The notes: generated from the letters alone by a model not told the origin. A stretch of 64,000 nt of DNA from Thermoplasmatales archaeon E-plasma (GCA_000496135.1 KI542675.1:496001-560000); one strand, 5' to 3'. Shown: positions 38,099 to 48,191, counted from the stretch's first letter. Numbers and translations: made by a program.

Positions 38099-38830
38099 AT
38101 GAACAATGTTGAAAAGATCACTACTGTAATTCTTGTGGAACCAGAATACCAGGGAAATATAGGAGCAGTTGCCAGAGCTATGAAAAACACCGGCTTTGAA
38201 AAACTTTTCATTGTCGGTAAACGAACCATAGATGACGAGGCATTATCGAGAGCTAGGGATGGGGCTTCCATTCTTCTTAATGCTTATTTCTTTAATACAC
38301 TCAAAGAGGCCATAGAAGGTTTTGACATTGTAGTTGGTTCATCATCGGTAAAAACATCAAATTTTAAAAAATTCAGGAGAATTCCCATAACACCGAGGGA
38401 ACTCTGGCAAAGTTATGGAAATGGAATGAAAAAAATTGCGCTTGTTTTTGGGAGAGAAGGGGATGGATTAAGTAACGAGGAGATTTCCATGTGCAATGTT
38501 TTTATTCATATTCCTTCATCGAAGGATTACTCCGTTTACAATCTGTCACATGCTGTAACAATTGTACTTTATGAAGCCCTTTTATACAGAGGAAATGAGG
38601 AGATCAAGGAACTTCCGGCAACGGGAGAACAAACGCATCTAATAGTGGAAAAGACAATAGAAATAATGAAGAAGACAAACTATCCACAATACAAAATTGA
38701 GAATACAGCTGTTATGCTTGAAAGGCTGCTCACCAGATCAAGTCTCACTGAACATGAATTTTATAAGATTATGGGCATCATAAAAAAGATAAATCTAAAA
38801 GTGAGCAATGAAGATGGGAAAAACAACTGA
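38099..38830 (+). CDS. trmJ: TrmJ-like tRNA 2'-O-methyltransferase (SPOUT family)
   Basis: Methylates a ribose in the tRNA anticodon loop (position 32 in characterised TrmJ). VEPEYQGNIGAVARAMKNTG is motif 1 (quoted in full at 20 residues), LVFGREGDGLSNEEI is motif 2, and IPSSKDYSVYNLSHAV is the knotted cofactor site, motif 3. The 243 residues include the C-terminal helical domain of archaeal TrmJ. It reads into the rpl18e operon 70 bases on. Confidence 0.85.
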   Translation: MNNVEKITTVILVEPEYQGNIGAVARAMKNTGFEKLFIVGKRTIDDEALSRARDGASILLNAYFFNTLKEAIEGFDIVVGSSSVKTSNFKKFRRIPITPRELWQSYGNGMKKIALVFGREGDGLSNEEISMCNVFIHIPSSKDYSVYNLSHAVTIVLYEALLYRGNEEIKELPATGEQTHLIVEKTIEIMKKTNYPQYKIENTAVMLERLLTRSSLTEHEFYKIMGIIKKINLKVSNEDGKNN

Positions 38831-38899
38831 TTGTTTGTTAAAGGAACCGAAAATGTTTATTAGGCTCTCACCATTTAGCTTTTACTTCTGTTGATTAAA

Positions 38900-39268
38900 A
38901 TGTCATTAAAAACGCAAAGGAAAACAAGCTACGTATTAAAGGACACGGTAGATGAACTTGGAAAGATCTCAAGAGAAAGCAAATCCGCTCTCTGGAGAGA
39001 TATAGCCAACAGGCTGACCAGGCCAAGCCGTGTAATGAGTCAGGTAAATCTGGGAAAGATTTCTAAAATGATTTCAGATGGAGAAACCATTGTAATTCCA
39101 GGAAAAGTTCTGGGAAACGGTTATTTCAATAAGAAAATAACCATATCTGCGCTATATGCAAGTGAAAGTGCATTGAAGAAGATAAAGGATTCCGGTTCTC
39201 AATTCATAAGCTTGAGAGATCTTGCAACAGAGAATCCAAAGGGAAGCAATCTTAAGATTATAGGGTGA
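38900..39268 (+). CDS. rpl18e: ribosomal protein L18e (eL18)
   Basis: Large-subunit protein of archaea and eukaryotes, about 122 residues. LWRDIANRLTRPSR and GKVLGNGYFNKKITISA are typical, as is the C-terminal GSNLKIIG. I take the ATG at 38900 (MSLKTQRKTS); the TTG three codons earlier is less likely. It heads rpl18e-rpl13-rps9-rpoN, the second half of a cluster that normally continues straight from rpoD. Confidence 0.94.
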   Translation: MSLKTQRKTSYVLKDTVDELGKISRESKSALWRDIANRLTRPSRVMSQVNLGKISKMISDGETIVIPGKVLGNGYFNKKITISALYASESALKKIKDSGSQFISLRDLATENPKGSNLKIIG

Positions 39269-39272
39269 GGCA

Positions 39273-39692
39273 ATGAAAGTAATAGATGCATCAAACAGTG
39301 TATATGGGAGATTATCAACAAAAATTGCCAAGGAACTGCTTAACGGAGAGGAAATAGTTATTATAAATTCAGCAAGTGTAGTGGTTACCGGCAGCAAAGA
39401 ATCAGTTCTGAAAAGATTCAGGGCAAGAAGAGATATTGGAAGTGTAAGAAAAGGTCCACATTATCCAAGGAGTCCAAACGCAATACTTAGAAGATCAATA
39501 GGTCAGATGCTTCCTAAAAAAACCACTAGGGGTAAGGAAGCTTTGAGCAGGTGTAAGGTGTACAACTTTGAACCAAAATTGTATAAGGATTCAAAAAAGG
39601 AGAGAATTGAAGGGGCCGACAATTCCAGGATGAGCGGATTCGTAACACTGCTTGAAATTTCAAAGCATCTCGGTATTGAGGTGAATCAATGA
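39273..39692 (+). CDS. rpl13: ribosomal protein L13 (uL13)
   Basis: Early-assembling large-subunit protein of 139 residues. The start VIDASNSVYGRLSTKIAK, the middle KGPHYPRSPNAILRRSIGQMLP (quoted in outline) and the ALSRCKVY segment fit archaeal L13. It follows rpl18e after four bases and overlaps rps9 by four (ATGA). Confidence 0.95.
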   Translation: MKVIDASNSVYGRLSTKIAKELLNGEEIVIINSASVVVTGSKESVLKRFRARRDIGSVRKGPHYPRSPNAILRRSIGQMLPKKTTRGKEALSRCKVYNFEPKLYKDSKKERIEGADNSRMSGFVTLLEISKHLGIEVNQ

Positions 39693-40099
39693 AAAATAAT
39701 TCCATAATAATGACATCAGGAAAGAGGAAAACCGCCATTGCAAGAGCTTATACCAGAAAGGGAAATGGAAAGATAACAATAAACGGTGCGCCTGTTGAGT
39801 TTTATCCTATACCACTGTTGAAGGAAAAGTTGATTGAGCCACTGTCTCTGATTGGAGATAAGGCTAACCAGGTCGACATAGAAATCAATGTACAGGGTGG
39901 TGGCGTAACGGGTCAGGCTGACGCTTCAAGAACTGCAATGGCCAAAGGAATAGTTAAATTCTTCAAAGACGATGCAGAACTGGAAGAAACATACAGAAAA
40001 TATGACAGGACACTTCTGGTCAATGATATCAGAAGGAAACTTCCGAAAAAGCCCATGGGTCGCGGAGCCAGAGTTAAGAGACAGAAATCTTACAGGTGA
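39689..40099 (+). CDS. rps9: ribosomal protein S9 (uS9)
   Basis: Small-subunit head protein whose C-terminal tail reaches the P-site tRNA. The 136-residue protein has TSGKRKTAIARAYTRKGNG near its start, GGGVTGQADASRTAMAKGI in the middle, and the invariant basic end with KKPMGRGARVKRQKSYR. The final Arg that touches tRNA is present. It overlaps rpl13 and is followed by rpoN. Confidence 0.96.
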   Translation: MKNNSIIMTSGKRKTAIARAYTRKGNGKITINGAPVEFYPIPLLKEKLIEPLSLIGDKANQVDIEINVQGGGVTGQADASRTAMAKGIVKFFKDDAELEETYRKYDRTLLVNDIRRKLPKKPMGRGARVKRQKSYR

Positions 40100-40105
40100 T
40101 CTGAG

Positions 40106-40324
40106 TTGATTATACCTGTTAGATGCTTCAGCTGTGGAAAAGTGATCGGTTCAAGTTACGATAAGTTCAGTAAAATGATGGCTGAAATCAGGGAAAAAGG
40201 TCGAGAGCCAACCCCTGAGGAAGTATCAAAGGCAATGGATTCTCTGGGGCTGGAAAGATACTGCTGCAGAAGAATGATCATGTCTCATACTGATCTCATC
40301 GATGAAATTCTCCCCTTCTCTTAA
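40106..40324 (+). CDS. rpoN: RNA polymerase subunit N (Rpo10)
   Basis: Small zinc-binding assembly subunit, counterpart of eukaryotic RPB10. PVRCFSCGKVIG near the start and RYCCRRMIMSH give the unusual CxxC...CC zinc site. The length of 72 residues is usual. The start codon is TTG (40106), placed six bases after rps9 and just before IIPVRCF. It ends the operon; tRNA-Pro begins ten bases later. Confidence 0.95.
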   Translation: MIIPVRCFSCGKVIGSSYDKFSKMMAEIREKGREPTPEEVSKAMDSLGLERYCCRRMIMSHTDLIDEILPFS

Positions 40325-40334
40325 TTTTCCAGAG

Positions 40335-40407
40335 GGGACCGTGGGGTAGCTTGGTATCCTACCAGCTTGGGGTGTTGGTGACTTGTGTTCAAATCACAAC
40401 GGTCCCA
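40335..40407 (+). tRNA. tRNA-Pro (anticodon GGG)
   Basis: The acceptor stem GGGACCG (40335-40341) pairs with CGGTCCC (40400-40406), and the discriminator is A. The anticodon arm CCAGC-TTGGGGT-GTTGG has GGG in the loop. The T arm TTGTGTTCAAATCACAA is complete. No intron is seen and CCA is not encoded. It directly follows rpoN and may be processed from the ribosomal transcript. Confidence 0.95.
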
Positions 40408-40605
40408 TAATCATTTTCGATCTATTAGCGCTTTGAATTGAAATCATAAATCTCATTCCATTATCAATTATTACCTTTCATTCGAAGCCAACCTGGCTAA
40501 TAAAGTACACATTTCCCATCTAAATTCACGGAAAATTAAGCTTCAATGGCTAAACCATACTGAAGTTATTTGAAAATAGTATTCAAAATAATATTCCACA
40601 TTTCA

Positions 40606-41244
40606 TTACAAAAATTTATCAAATCCAATCATTTCGAGTTCTTCCGGTTTTGCTAAAATGATATGTGGCTCATAACTTTCTAAGATCTCCCTGTTGCCAG
40701 AACCCCATGTAACACCGATAACTTTAACACCTGCTTCCCTGGCTGCCATTATGTCATATGGCTGATCTCCAATATATATGCACTCGTCGTGTTTTATCTT
40801 TAATCTTTTGATGGCTTCCAGAATAGGCTCGGGATTTGGTTTATGCTTATCGGTATCTTCATGGCCAACAATAAATTCAAAATAACTGCTTAATTTTGTA
40901 GCTATGAGCATCCTCATTACAATTTCTTTGCTGCTGGAAGAAACTATGGCCATCCTGAGTTTCCTGCTAAAGAAGTGAAGCATATCCTCAATTCCATCAT
41001 ATGGTTTCACTTTATTCATTGTTTCGACGAAGTAATTTGTAGCCTCCTCAAATATTTCCTTTCCAGTTTCCTGAAACCATTCTTCAAGTATTTTGTTTGC
41101 AGGTCTACCCAGTAAGCCCTTACTTTCCTCTTCCGTCAAAGGCCTCTTTAATATACGTCTAAACGCATAATCCGTAGCGCATGCCGATAAGGTTTCGCTA
41201 TCTACTAAGGTTCCGTCGCAGTCAAATAAAATTGCCTTAATCAT
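40606..41244 (-). CDS. HAD-superfamily phosphatase (phosphoglycolate phosphatase / phosphoglucomutase-like)
   Basis: Phosphoryl-transfer enzyme with a helical cap between the core motifs. Asp8 and Asp10 in LFDCDGTLVDSE are the nucleophile and acid. IVSSSSKEI is motif 2, Lys in HKPNPEPILEAI is motif 3, and YIGDQPYDIMAA binds Mg. The 212 residues and cap type put it with GmhB/PGP-like subfamily I enzymes whose substrates vary widely. It stands alone, so the substrate cannot be judged. Confidence 0.85.
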   Translation of the reverse strand: MIKAILFDCDGTLVDSETLSACATDYAFRRILKRPLTEEESKGLLGRPANKILEEWFQETGKEIFEEATNYFVETMNKVKPYDGIEDMLHFFSRKLRMAIVSSSSKEIVMRMLIATKLSSYFEFIVGHEDTDKHKPNPEPILEAIKRLKIKHDECIYIGDQPYDIMAAREAGVKVIGVTWGSGNREILESYEPHIILAKPEELEMIGFDKFL

Positions 41245-41347
41245 TTCTCTTGCTTCCTTTATGGATATTCTATGTTAAAACAGTTTAATTAACTTTTCAA
41301 GGTAATTGAATGGATCAATAATATGAAGGAATAAGGCATCCATAGTC

Positions 41348-42659
41348 ATGAAAATATTGATCATAGGCGGTGGTGCAGCAGGAATGTCTGCAGCATCCAA
41401 AGCAAAAAGGGTAGACCCATCTTCGGAAGTTATTGTTTTTGATTCAGGTAATTTTGTATCTTATGCTGAGTGCGGCCTGCCTTACTATCTCGGAGGTAAA
41501 TTTGATGATTATGGTAAACTCATACATTACCCTGTCAAGGAATTTACAGAAAAGAGAGGCATCGTGGTAAAAACGGGAGTGTTAATACAATCTGTTGATC
41601 CTGAGATGAACTTTGTCTCCTTTTCAGACGGTTCCCGTGATACATTTGACCGTTTGATCATATGTGTGGGTGCGCATCCTAAGATCGATGAGAAGTTTAA
41701 AAATTCAGGGGTCCTAGCTATAAGATCTCTTGACAGTGGCATAGAAATTAAGTCAAAAATTCATGAAAAAATGAGAATTACAGTTGTGGGAGATGGAGTT
41801 CTGGGAATGGAGCTGGCCTCGTCCTTCAGAGAAGGAGGGCATGAAGTAGTATTGGTTTCACATCATCACACACTCTTCCCGAAAATAAGTAAAGACATAT
41901 CAAAAGTTTTACTTGACGACTTTGGTAAAAAGATCAAAGTGGAACTTGATTCCGAAATCCTTGATATAAAAAAAGAGGGAGGCTGGTATAAAGTATTTAC
42001 AACCATGGGAACCCATAACACGGGACTTGTCATATTTGCCACTGGAATTGAACCCAACACTGATTTTCTTAAAAATTCAACCATCCATCGATCTCACCGA
42101 ATCAGGGATTATTAAGACCAATGAGAAAATGCAGACAAATTTTGAATATATTTATGCTGCAGGGGACTGTGCAACTTCAAAGGATATAGTTACCGGGAAA
42201 TCATCATGGCATCCTCTTGCACAGGTCTCCAATAAAATGGGAAGGGTGGCAGGTTCGAATGCAGCTGGAAGCAAAATGGTTTTCCCCGGCTCAATAGGGA
42301 CAACTCTTGTTAAAATTTTTGATTATGAGGTAGGTTTTGCTGGAATAACACTTGAAGAGGCCGTTAAGGAAGGTTTTAATGCCGATAAAACAGTGATAAA
42401 AGCATGGAGTAGAGCGGCATATTACGAAGGAGGTTCAGAAGTATTTATAGAAATAGTTTATGAAAAACTTTCGGGAAGACTCCTTGGATGTCAGATAGTA
42501 GGAAAGGATAATTGTGCATGGAGATTGAATTCCGTGGCAGTAGCAATACAGGCAAAATTATCAGTCGAGGAATTATTCTATACAGACTTTGGCTATACCC
42601 CTCCATTTGGACCAGTATGGGATCCAATAGTAATCGCAGCTTCACAGTCCATGAAATAG
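41348..42659 (+). CDS. CoA-disulfide reductase / NADH oxidase-type flavoprotein, frameshifted
   Basis: FAD-dependent pyridine nucleotide-disulfide reductase. GGGAAGMSAASKAKR binds FAD, Cys42 in SYAECGLPYY is the single redox cysteine of CoA-disulfide reductases and NADH oxidases, VVGDGVLGMELA binds NAD(P)H, and YIYAAGDCA is the second FAD site. The first frame stops at 42115 just after EPNTDFLKN. The next frame continues with SIDLTESGIIKTNEKMQTN to 42659. One extra base between 42071 (a run of five A) and 42092 accounts for it. The corrected length of about 437 residues is normal. In an aerobic acidophile it would maintain reduced CoA or remove oxygen. Confidence 0.83.
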
Positions 42660-42819
42660 ATGCTTGAATGCGGCAGTTTATTTTAATGTGAAAATAACTT
42701 CAATCTTTTGAGAGCAGCAAGTTTAAAAGCAGCCACAGTGGGAAATACTGTAAATTCCTATACGTGGTCATAAGAAGGGCTTTTTCATTGCGTCACTGAA
42801 ATCACAAAAAAATTAATCT

Positions 42820-43869
42820 ATGGTATGTATTACCTTTTCAATGGTCAGCATCTCAGCGTTTCTTAACAATATTAAGAAATTGCTCCGAGACAACTTGTGG
42901 AAAGCATCTATATTGTCTGTGATTATGCTCATTTATTCGACTATCTCAGAATATTTAATTGAAAATCCTATTAACTCTTCAGGAATCCACTCTCTTTTTG
43001 AATCACTCTGGTGGACAATGCAGACCATAACCACAGTCGGTTACGGGGATGTAACCATAGTAGGAACCTATGGCAAGCTTAATGCCATGCTTGTTATGGT
43101 ATTTGGCATTGGGAGTTTCAGTTTTTTGCTGGTTTCCATTGCAGCTGAAATACTCGACGCAACGATTTTAAGAAGAATAGGGGCAAAGGTGACAAGAATG
43201 AAAGATCACGTTATAGTATGCAATTATGGAAGCAACGGAAAGGAGATCCTTGAATCCATACTCAAGGAGAAAGAATCACTGGTTTATCTGGGCGGATCCA
43301 AACCTCCTATTGATAACGATAAGCTGGATTTTGTAAACGGTTCTCCCCTTGAAGATGAGGACCTTAAAAAAGCAGGAATAATGTCTGCTAAAATGGTCGT
43401 AATATTTCCCGATGAAAGATCAACCGGCAAGAATCCAAATGCCACAGATGCAGAAACAATTCTATCTGCAATGAACGCGAGAAGGTTGAATCCGGATGCT
43501 TTTATTATAGTTGAACTTATGAATGAAAGCAACTCAAGTCATGCCAGAAAAGGTGGTATTCAGGAAATAATAGTGAGAGGGAAACTTTCTTCTTACCTTA
43601 TTATGAAGTCAATTAAAGAGGGAAATGTTGGAAAATTCATACAAAATATACTAGAACCGACAGGACAGGTTGAAATAAGCGAATTAACACTGAATGGAAA
43701 AGAAAAAATATACAGGGAAATTTATGAATCGATTGAAGCAGAAAATAAAAGGGTAATTGCCGTGGTAGGTAAGCAGGGAATCTTTCCGAAGCCCAACGAA
43801 GATTCAAAATACAACGGTGAAACTCTTCTCATCCTGAACTTCAAGTCAAACCAGTCAGTAAAAGCATAA
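42820..43869 (+). CDS. potassium channel with RCK/TrkA-N domain
   Basis: K+ channel of the two-helix type with a cytoplasmic regulatory domain. A helix at about residues 28-48 is followed by a pore loop with the selectivity filter TTVGYGD (residues 71-77) and a second helix at about 85-108. An RCK domain (HVIVCNYGSNGKEILESIL, degenerate NAD-type GxGxxG) and a likely C-terminal RCK-C half follow. At 349 residues it is like MthK-type channels. The start may instead be the ATG at 42841, about 25 bases after an AT-rich box. The next gene is a cation/proton antiporter, so the pair may serve K+ and pH balance. Confidence 0.86.
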   Translation: MVCITFSMVSISAFLNNIKKLLRDNLWKASILSVIMLIYSTISEYLIENPINSSGIHSLFESLWWTMQTITTVGYGDVTIVGTYGKLNAMLVMVFGIGSFSFLLVSIAAEILDATILRRIGAKVTRMKDHVIVCNYGSNGKEILESILKEKESLVYLGGSKPPIDNDKLDFVNGSPLEDEDLKKAGIMSAKMVVIFPDERSTGKNPNATDAETILSAMNARRLNPDAFIIVELMNESNSSHARKGGIQEIIVRGKLSSYLIMKSIKEGNVGKFIQNILEPTGQVEISELTLNGKEKIYREIYESIEAENKRVIAVVGKQGIFPKPNEDSKYNGETLLILNFKSNQSVKA

Positions 43870-43971
43870 AATTAAATCATAGAATAGTGCCATTTAACTA
43901 TGATTTGTATACCTGAATCATTAATCTTATAGGCAAAATATTAAGAGTAAAATCCCATTCTATCGTTGAAA

Positions 43972-45132
43972 ATGGATATTATCACTGAGGTTCTTATAAT
44001 TCTGGCATTGTCTATTGTCATTGGAGAAATCATGGAATCCAGGGGATTCCCCAATGTTGTAGCGGCAATGATAGTTGGTATAATACTGGGACCTGCTGTA
44101 CTGAATTACATTTCACCAAACCCGGTATTGGCAGGTATTTCAGATATATCCTTATTTTTCATAGTTCTCCTTATTGGAGTGGAAGTGACAACAGAATTAT
44201 TGACAAAATATAATAAAACTTCAACATCGCTTTCCGTGGGAAGTTTTGGGATCCCCTTTCTTCTTATGATTGCGTTCTCTGTTCTCATTTATAATCTCCA
44301 GATAAAGGAAGCCATTATACTTTCACTCTCAATTTCAATTCCCTCGATCTCAATTGTTTCCGTTTTGCTCCTGAGATATAACTTACTTTCCAGGGAGGGG
44401 GGGATGAGAATTCTGGCCAGTGTGGTGATCTCAGACGTGCTGGCATTTATAATTCTCTCTTCTTTAATAAATACCTCAGAGATATATTTTAAACTCATAG
44501 CGATAACGGTTTTCATATTTCTCCTCCTCCTTCTCGACCGCTACATGAGAAAAAATGGAGAAAGGTCGAAGCTATTTTTTGAAAAATTAAGGGCCAAGGA
44601 CAGGGGAGAGCAATTAATATTTGCGGCAATAATAATTTGGGGACTTTTTGTGTCCAGGATATTCGAGGAACTTGGATTCACATTCATTCTTGGAGCCCTT
44701 TTTTCGGGAATGATCATAAATGATGTTGTTATAGGTCCTGAGCTCATAGGCATCATAAAGAGAACATTAACAAGGATTAATGACAGTTTTTTCATACCCA
44801 TATTCTTCACCATCGCGGGACTTGGCGTCGTCATCCCTCCTGAGAAGTATTACGGGCTTCTCCTTGGAATGGTTATCATTACCGTAGTTGCAGGAGGTCT
44901 GCTCAATTTTCTCACAAGCAGAATATTTCTCACTGATCTGAAAAGTACAACAACAATGGCAATACTCGGCGGAAGAGGTGCTGTAGGAGTTATAATTGCA
45001 ACATTTGCGCTTTCGGAAGGTTTGATAACGAACAACATTTATTCCATTGCCATTGTTGGGACGATTATGGTTTCCCTTATAATGCCACCATTAATCAGCA
45101 AGGAAGATAGAAAAACAATTGTAGTCAATTGA
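43972..45132 (+). CDS. cation/proton antiporter, CPA2 (KefB-type) membrane domain
   Basis: Membrane carrier that exchanges Na+ or K+ for protons. There are about twelve hydrophobic segments over 386 residues, beginning with MESRGFPNVVAAMIVGIILGP, of which VVAAMIVGIILGP is the usual first signature. Later segments include GALFSGMIINDV and GGRGAVGVIIATFALSEG, typical of the family. It lacks the C-terminal TrkA-N domain of KefB/KefC. The ATG at 43972 is preferred to the TTG two codons earlier. It lies downstream of the K+ channel with about 100 bases between. Confidence 0.84.
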   Translation: MDIITEVLIILALSIVIGEIMESRGFPNVVAAMIVGIILGPAVLNYISPNPVLAGISDISLFFIVLLIGVEVTTELLTKYNKTSTSLSVGSFGIPFLLMIAFSVLIYNLQIKEAIILSLSISIPSISIVSVLLLRYNLLSREGGMRILASVVISDVLAFIILSSLINTSEIYFKLIAITVFIFLLLLLDRYMRKNGERSKLFFEKLRAKDRGEQLIFAAIIIWGLFVSRIFEELGFTFILGALFSGMIINDVVIGPELIGIIKRTLTRINDSFFIPIFFTIAGLGVVIPPEKYYGLLLGMVIITVVAGGLLNFLTSRIFLTDLKSTTTMAILGGRGAVGVIIATFALSEGLITNNIYSIAIVGTIMVSLIMPPLISKEDRKTIVVN

Positions 45133-45406
45133 AAAGAACATAGATGCAGGAATGCAATTTGATCGGCAGGAAACCATTGTCGGGGATCTGGACATGGATT
45201 GGCCGAGATAGCTTATTATTATTTAGGTTCCGGAGAAAGCGTTGATTTTTAGTTTATCATTGTCTAATTTGCCTGATTCAGCTTGTTCATTAATTTTGCA
45301 AATATTTAATCTATTTTATATGCTAACTTTAGAAGCGAAAATTAGAGCAAAGAACCAATAGATTTTATATCTAGGATACCCATAATCTAGGAAGAGGAAA
45401 ATTTCA

Positions 45407-45667
45407 ATGGCGCAATTTGACACGTCAAAGGAGGCGAAGAAGATCCTTAAAATAGGTATATTCGGCGTCGTGGCTCTGGCCGCTTTAGTAACTCCTGGAA
45501 TGAGATTCTGGATTCGCATTCTTATGATTTTAAGCGCCAGCTGGATATTTCTCAATATTACGTTTTTTATTGGTCGTGTAAAACAGGGTAACAGAATCTT
45601 AAATTTTACAGAGCTATCCAAACTGGTGGAAAGAGATTCCATAAATCAAAGTAATAACATTGAATGA
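45407..45667 (+). CDS. hypothetical small membrane protein
   Basis: An 86-residue protein with two hydrophobic segments (about residues 16-31 and 35-53) forming a helical hairpin, a short polar N-terminus and a charged tail. GAAGAGG lies about ten bases before the ATG as a ribosome-binding site. I recognise no family. It sits alone between the antiporter and pyruvate kinase genes. Confidence 0.5.
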   Translation: MAQFDTSKEAKKILKIGIFGVVALAALVTPGMRFWIRILMILSASWIFLNITFFIGRVKQGNRILNFTELSKLVERDSINQSNNIE

Positions 45668-45725
45668 AACTAATTAGAATTGATAGGGCATAACTGTTTT
45701 TAGTCTCAGTTCACTTTAGATAAAT

Positions 45726-47403
45726 ATGTCACTGACTAAAATCATTGCAACTATTGGACCTTCCATTGAAGATTATGAGAGCTTAAAATCGCTCGCTCTT
45801 TCAGGTATGAACTGCATAAGAATCAATACTGCCCATGCGTCAGAGGAAAGCATCGAAAAGATAGTAAAAATGCGCAATTCACTTGAAATAGACACTGGCA
45901 AAATAATCTCAATTATGGTGGATCTGAAAGGTGAAGAACTCAGAATTCTTACAAAAGACGGTGATATTGAAATAAAAGCTGGTAAGGATTATAAAATATC
46001 TGACAGAACATTCCATGCATGGGAAATAGCCATTAACCTCGAAAAGTCAATTGGTGTTATAGAACCGGGAGATTCGCTCATAGCAATGGATGGAAGGGTT
46101 AAGTTTCATGTAAACAGGGTGGAAAAGGGTGTACTGTCCGCAACTGCAACGACCTCAGGCACATTAAAAAACATGGGAAGGTTAAACATCCCGGGAAGAT
46201 ATGTTCCACTGGCATCCGTTACAGAAAGAGACAGACAATTCCTTCAACTGGCAATAAAACATCAAATTGAATTCTGTGCCATGTCGTTCGTGCAATCTGC
46301 CAGCCAGATAAATGATCTTCATGACCTCATAATGGAAATGAATGGGAATCTGAAGATCGTAGCTAAGATCGAAACAAAAAAAGCCCTTGACAATATCAGG
46401 GATATCGTTGCTGTATCTGATGTAATCATGGTTGCGCGAGGGGACCTGGGCGTGGAGGTACCTCTTAGTGAAGTGAGTATGTCACAGAAAGAGATTATCA
46501 GTGCTGCCCACAGGAATGGAGTTCCTACCATAGTGGCAACGCAGATTCTTGAATCAATGGTCAATTCAGAAACCCCAACCAGGGCTGAGGTTTCTGATAT
46601 AACAAATGCAATTCTCGATAACGCCGATGCATTGATGCTGTCAGAAGAGACCGCAGTGGGAAAATATCCGGCAGAGGCAGTTAAAACACTCTCAGGAATT
46701 GCTGAATATGTTGAAAGGAAAGTAAAACATTTTCCCGGTCCGGATGAATATTTCGGTAACAGGGTAACATTTTCAATATCGAAGGCTACCAGAGTAATAT
46801 CTGATGAGGTTTCATCCGATGCCATAATTGTTATTACAAGAACCGGAAATACCGCGAGGATGGTCTCTGCAGTAAGACCATCCATGATCATAATAGCTGC
46901 GGTTCGTCAACGCCTGATTGCCGGTTTCACTACCCTTGTTAAGGGGTGTCATTCCTGTAATTATAAACTCCGATTCTCCGGATCGTATAACGATCCATCA
47001 GATTATTGAACAGATCAGGCAAAAAGGATTGATATGCGCAGGCAACAGGATCGTGGTAACATCAGGAATCCCGGAAATGATATTTGGAGGAACAACAGAA
47101 GTAAAAGTGATGACCGTTGGTAATGTTGCAGGAAGAGGGTTTGGATCAGGATTAAATTTGAAGGGTAAATTGACCATTGACCCTGATTATTCTGGGGAAA
47201 TAATCCTGATAAAGGGCAAAATTGATATTAACCTGATGAAGGGAAAGAAAGGTATCATTACGGAGGGTCAGCTTAAGAGAGACGAAGCTGAAAAGCTTAA
47301 AGCACAAAATATAACAACCCTCAGCGGAACTGTTTTATTCAGGGAACTTGCAAATAATGATATAATATCCGTAGATATAGAAACCGGGGTCATATATTTA
47401 TGA
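45726..47403 (+). CDS. pyk: pyruvate kinase with C-terminal PEP-mobile-like domain, frameshifted
   Basis: Makes ATP and pyruvate from phosphoenolpyruvate. KIIATIGPS opens the barrel; ETKKALDNI, MVARGDLGVEVP, TQILESMVNSETPTRAEVSD are catalytic and K+/Mg-site regions. The first frame drifts after IIIAAVRQR. One base over, SLPLLRGVIPVIIN resumes the C domain and reads to 47403, so one extra base lies near 46911-46930. After the C domain come about 90 further residues (GIITEGQLKRDEAEKL, NDIISVDIETGVIYL) resembling the mobile PEP-utilising domain appended to Bacillus pyruvate kinases, but without the catalytic TSH motif. The total is about 559 codons, longer than the common 470. Confidence 0.86.
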
Positions 47404-47432
47404 TTCCATGATAGGCTATTGCCCGCTCAATA

Positions 47433-48191
47433 TTATTTATGATCTAAGGGTTTGACAGGCTCAAATCTTGTCCCAAATGGTGTCTCGTATCTTTTGAATG
47501 TTACATTGAATGCCGCAGACAGAACATCTTCATTCAAAATTTCCTTGGGATTTCCGCAAATTAAAGATTTTCCATTCTTAAGCAAAATAATTGAATCACA
47601 GTGTTCATTCAGAATATCTATTTCGTGGAAAACACCTATGAGAGTTTTTCCCTTCTCCTTTAATTTATGAATTATTGAAAGAACCCTCATCCTTTTTTCA
47701 ACATCCAGAAATGTGGTAGGTTCATCCATAAGTATGATATCTGAATTTTGAACAATAGCAGCAGCAAACATCACTATCCGTTTCTCTCCACCGCTGAGCG
47801 ATGAAAAATCTCTATCTTCATACTCTGTTATTCCGCACAATGCTTCAGCATATTCAATTGATCCACCTTCATTTTCAGCAGAATAGGCAGCTATTTCAAG
47901 AATATCTCTAACCTTCATATTCATCGGGAGTGGTGTTTCCTGAGGCACATATGCAATTATTCTGGCAATTTCTCTTTGCTTTAATTTTGAAATATCAATT
48001 CCATCAATAAGAACACTGCCATCGTTATGTTGGTAATGCTTAAACAGAACCTTGAGAAGTGAAGATTTTCCTGATCCATTTTCTCCGCCTATACCAAATA
48101 TGATTCCTTTTTGCACAGTAAACGAAATATCCTTAAGAGAGAACTTCCCTCCCGGGTGTGAAAAACTTATGTTCCTTATTTCAAGCTTCAT
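47433..48191 (-). CDS. ABC transporter ATPase, iron-siderophore/cobalamin type
   Basis: Energises import by the adjoining permease. Walker A GGENGSGKSS, Q-loop YVPQETPL, signature LSGGEKR, and Walker B with catalytic Glu ILMDEPTTFLD are all intact, and the switch His is in GVFHEIDIL. The length of about 252 residues is usual. The start is taken as the ATG at 48191 (MKLEIRNISF), which overlaps the permease end by 11 bases; another ATG lies two codons before. It is the last gene of a leftward three-gene importer. Confidence 0.9.
   Translation of the reverse strand: MKLEIRNISFSHPGGKFSLKDISFTVQKGIIFGIGGENGSGKSSLLKVLFKHYQHNDGSVLIDGIDISKLKQREIARIIAYVPQETPLPMNMKVRDILEIAAYSAENEGGSIEYAEALCGITEYEDRDFSSLSGGEKRIVMFAAAIVQNSDIILMDEPTTFLDVEKRMRVLSIIHKLKEKGKTLIGVFHEIDILNEHCDSIILLKNGKSLICGNPKEILNEDVLSAAFNVTFKRYETPFGTRFEPVKPLDHK

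Noticed and set aside
46319-46891. A 190-residue open frame on the minus strand
   Set aside because: It is antisense to the conserved barrel of pyruvate kinase and its composition is that of a shadow frame.
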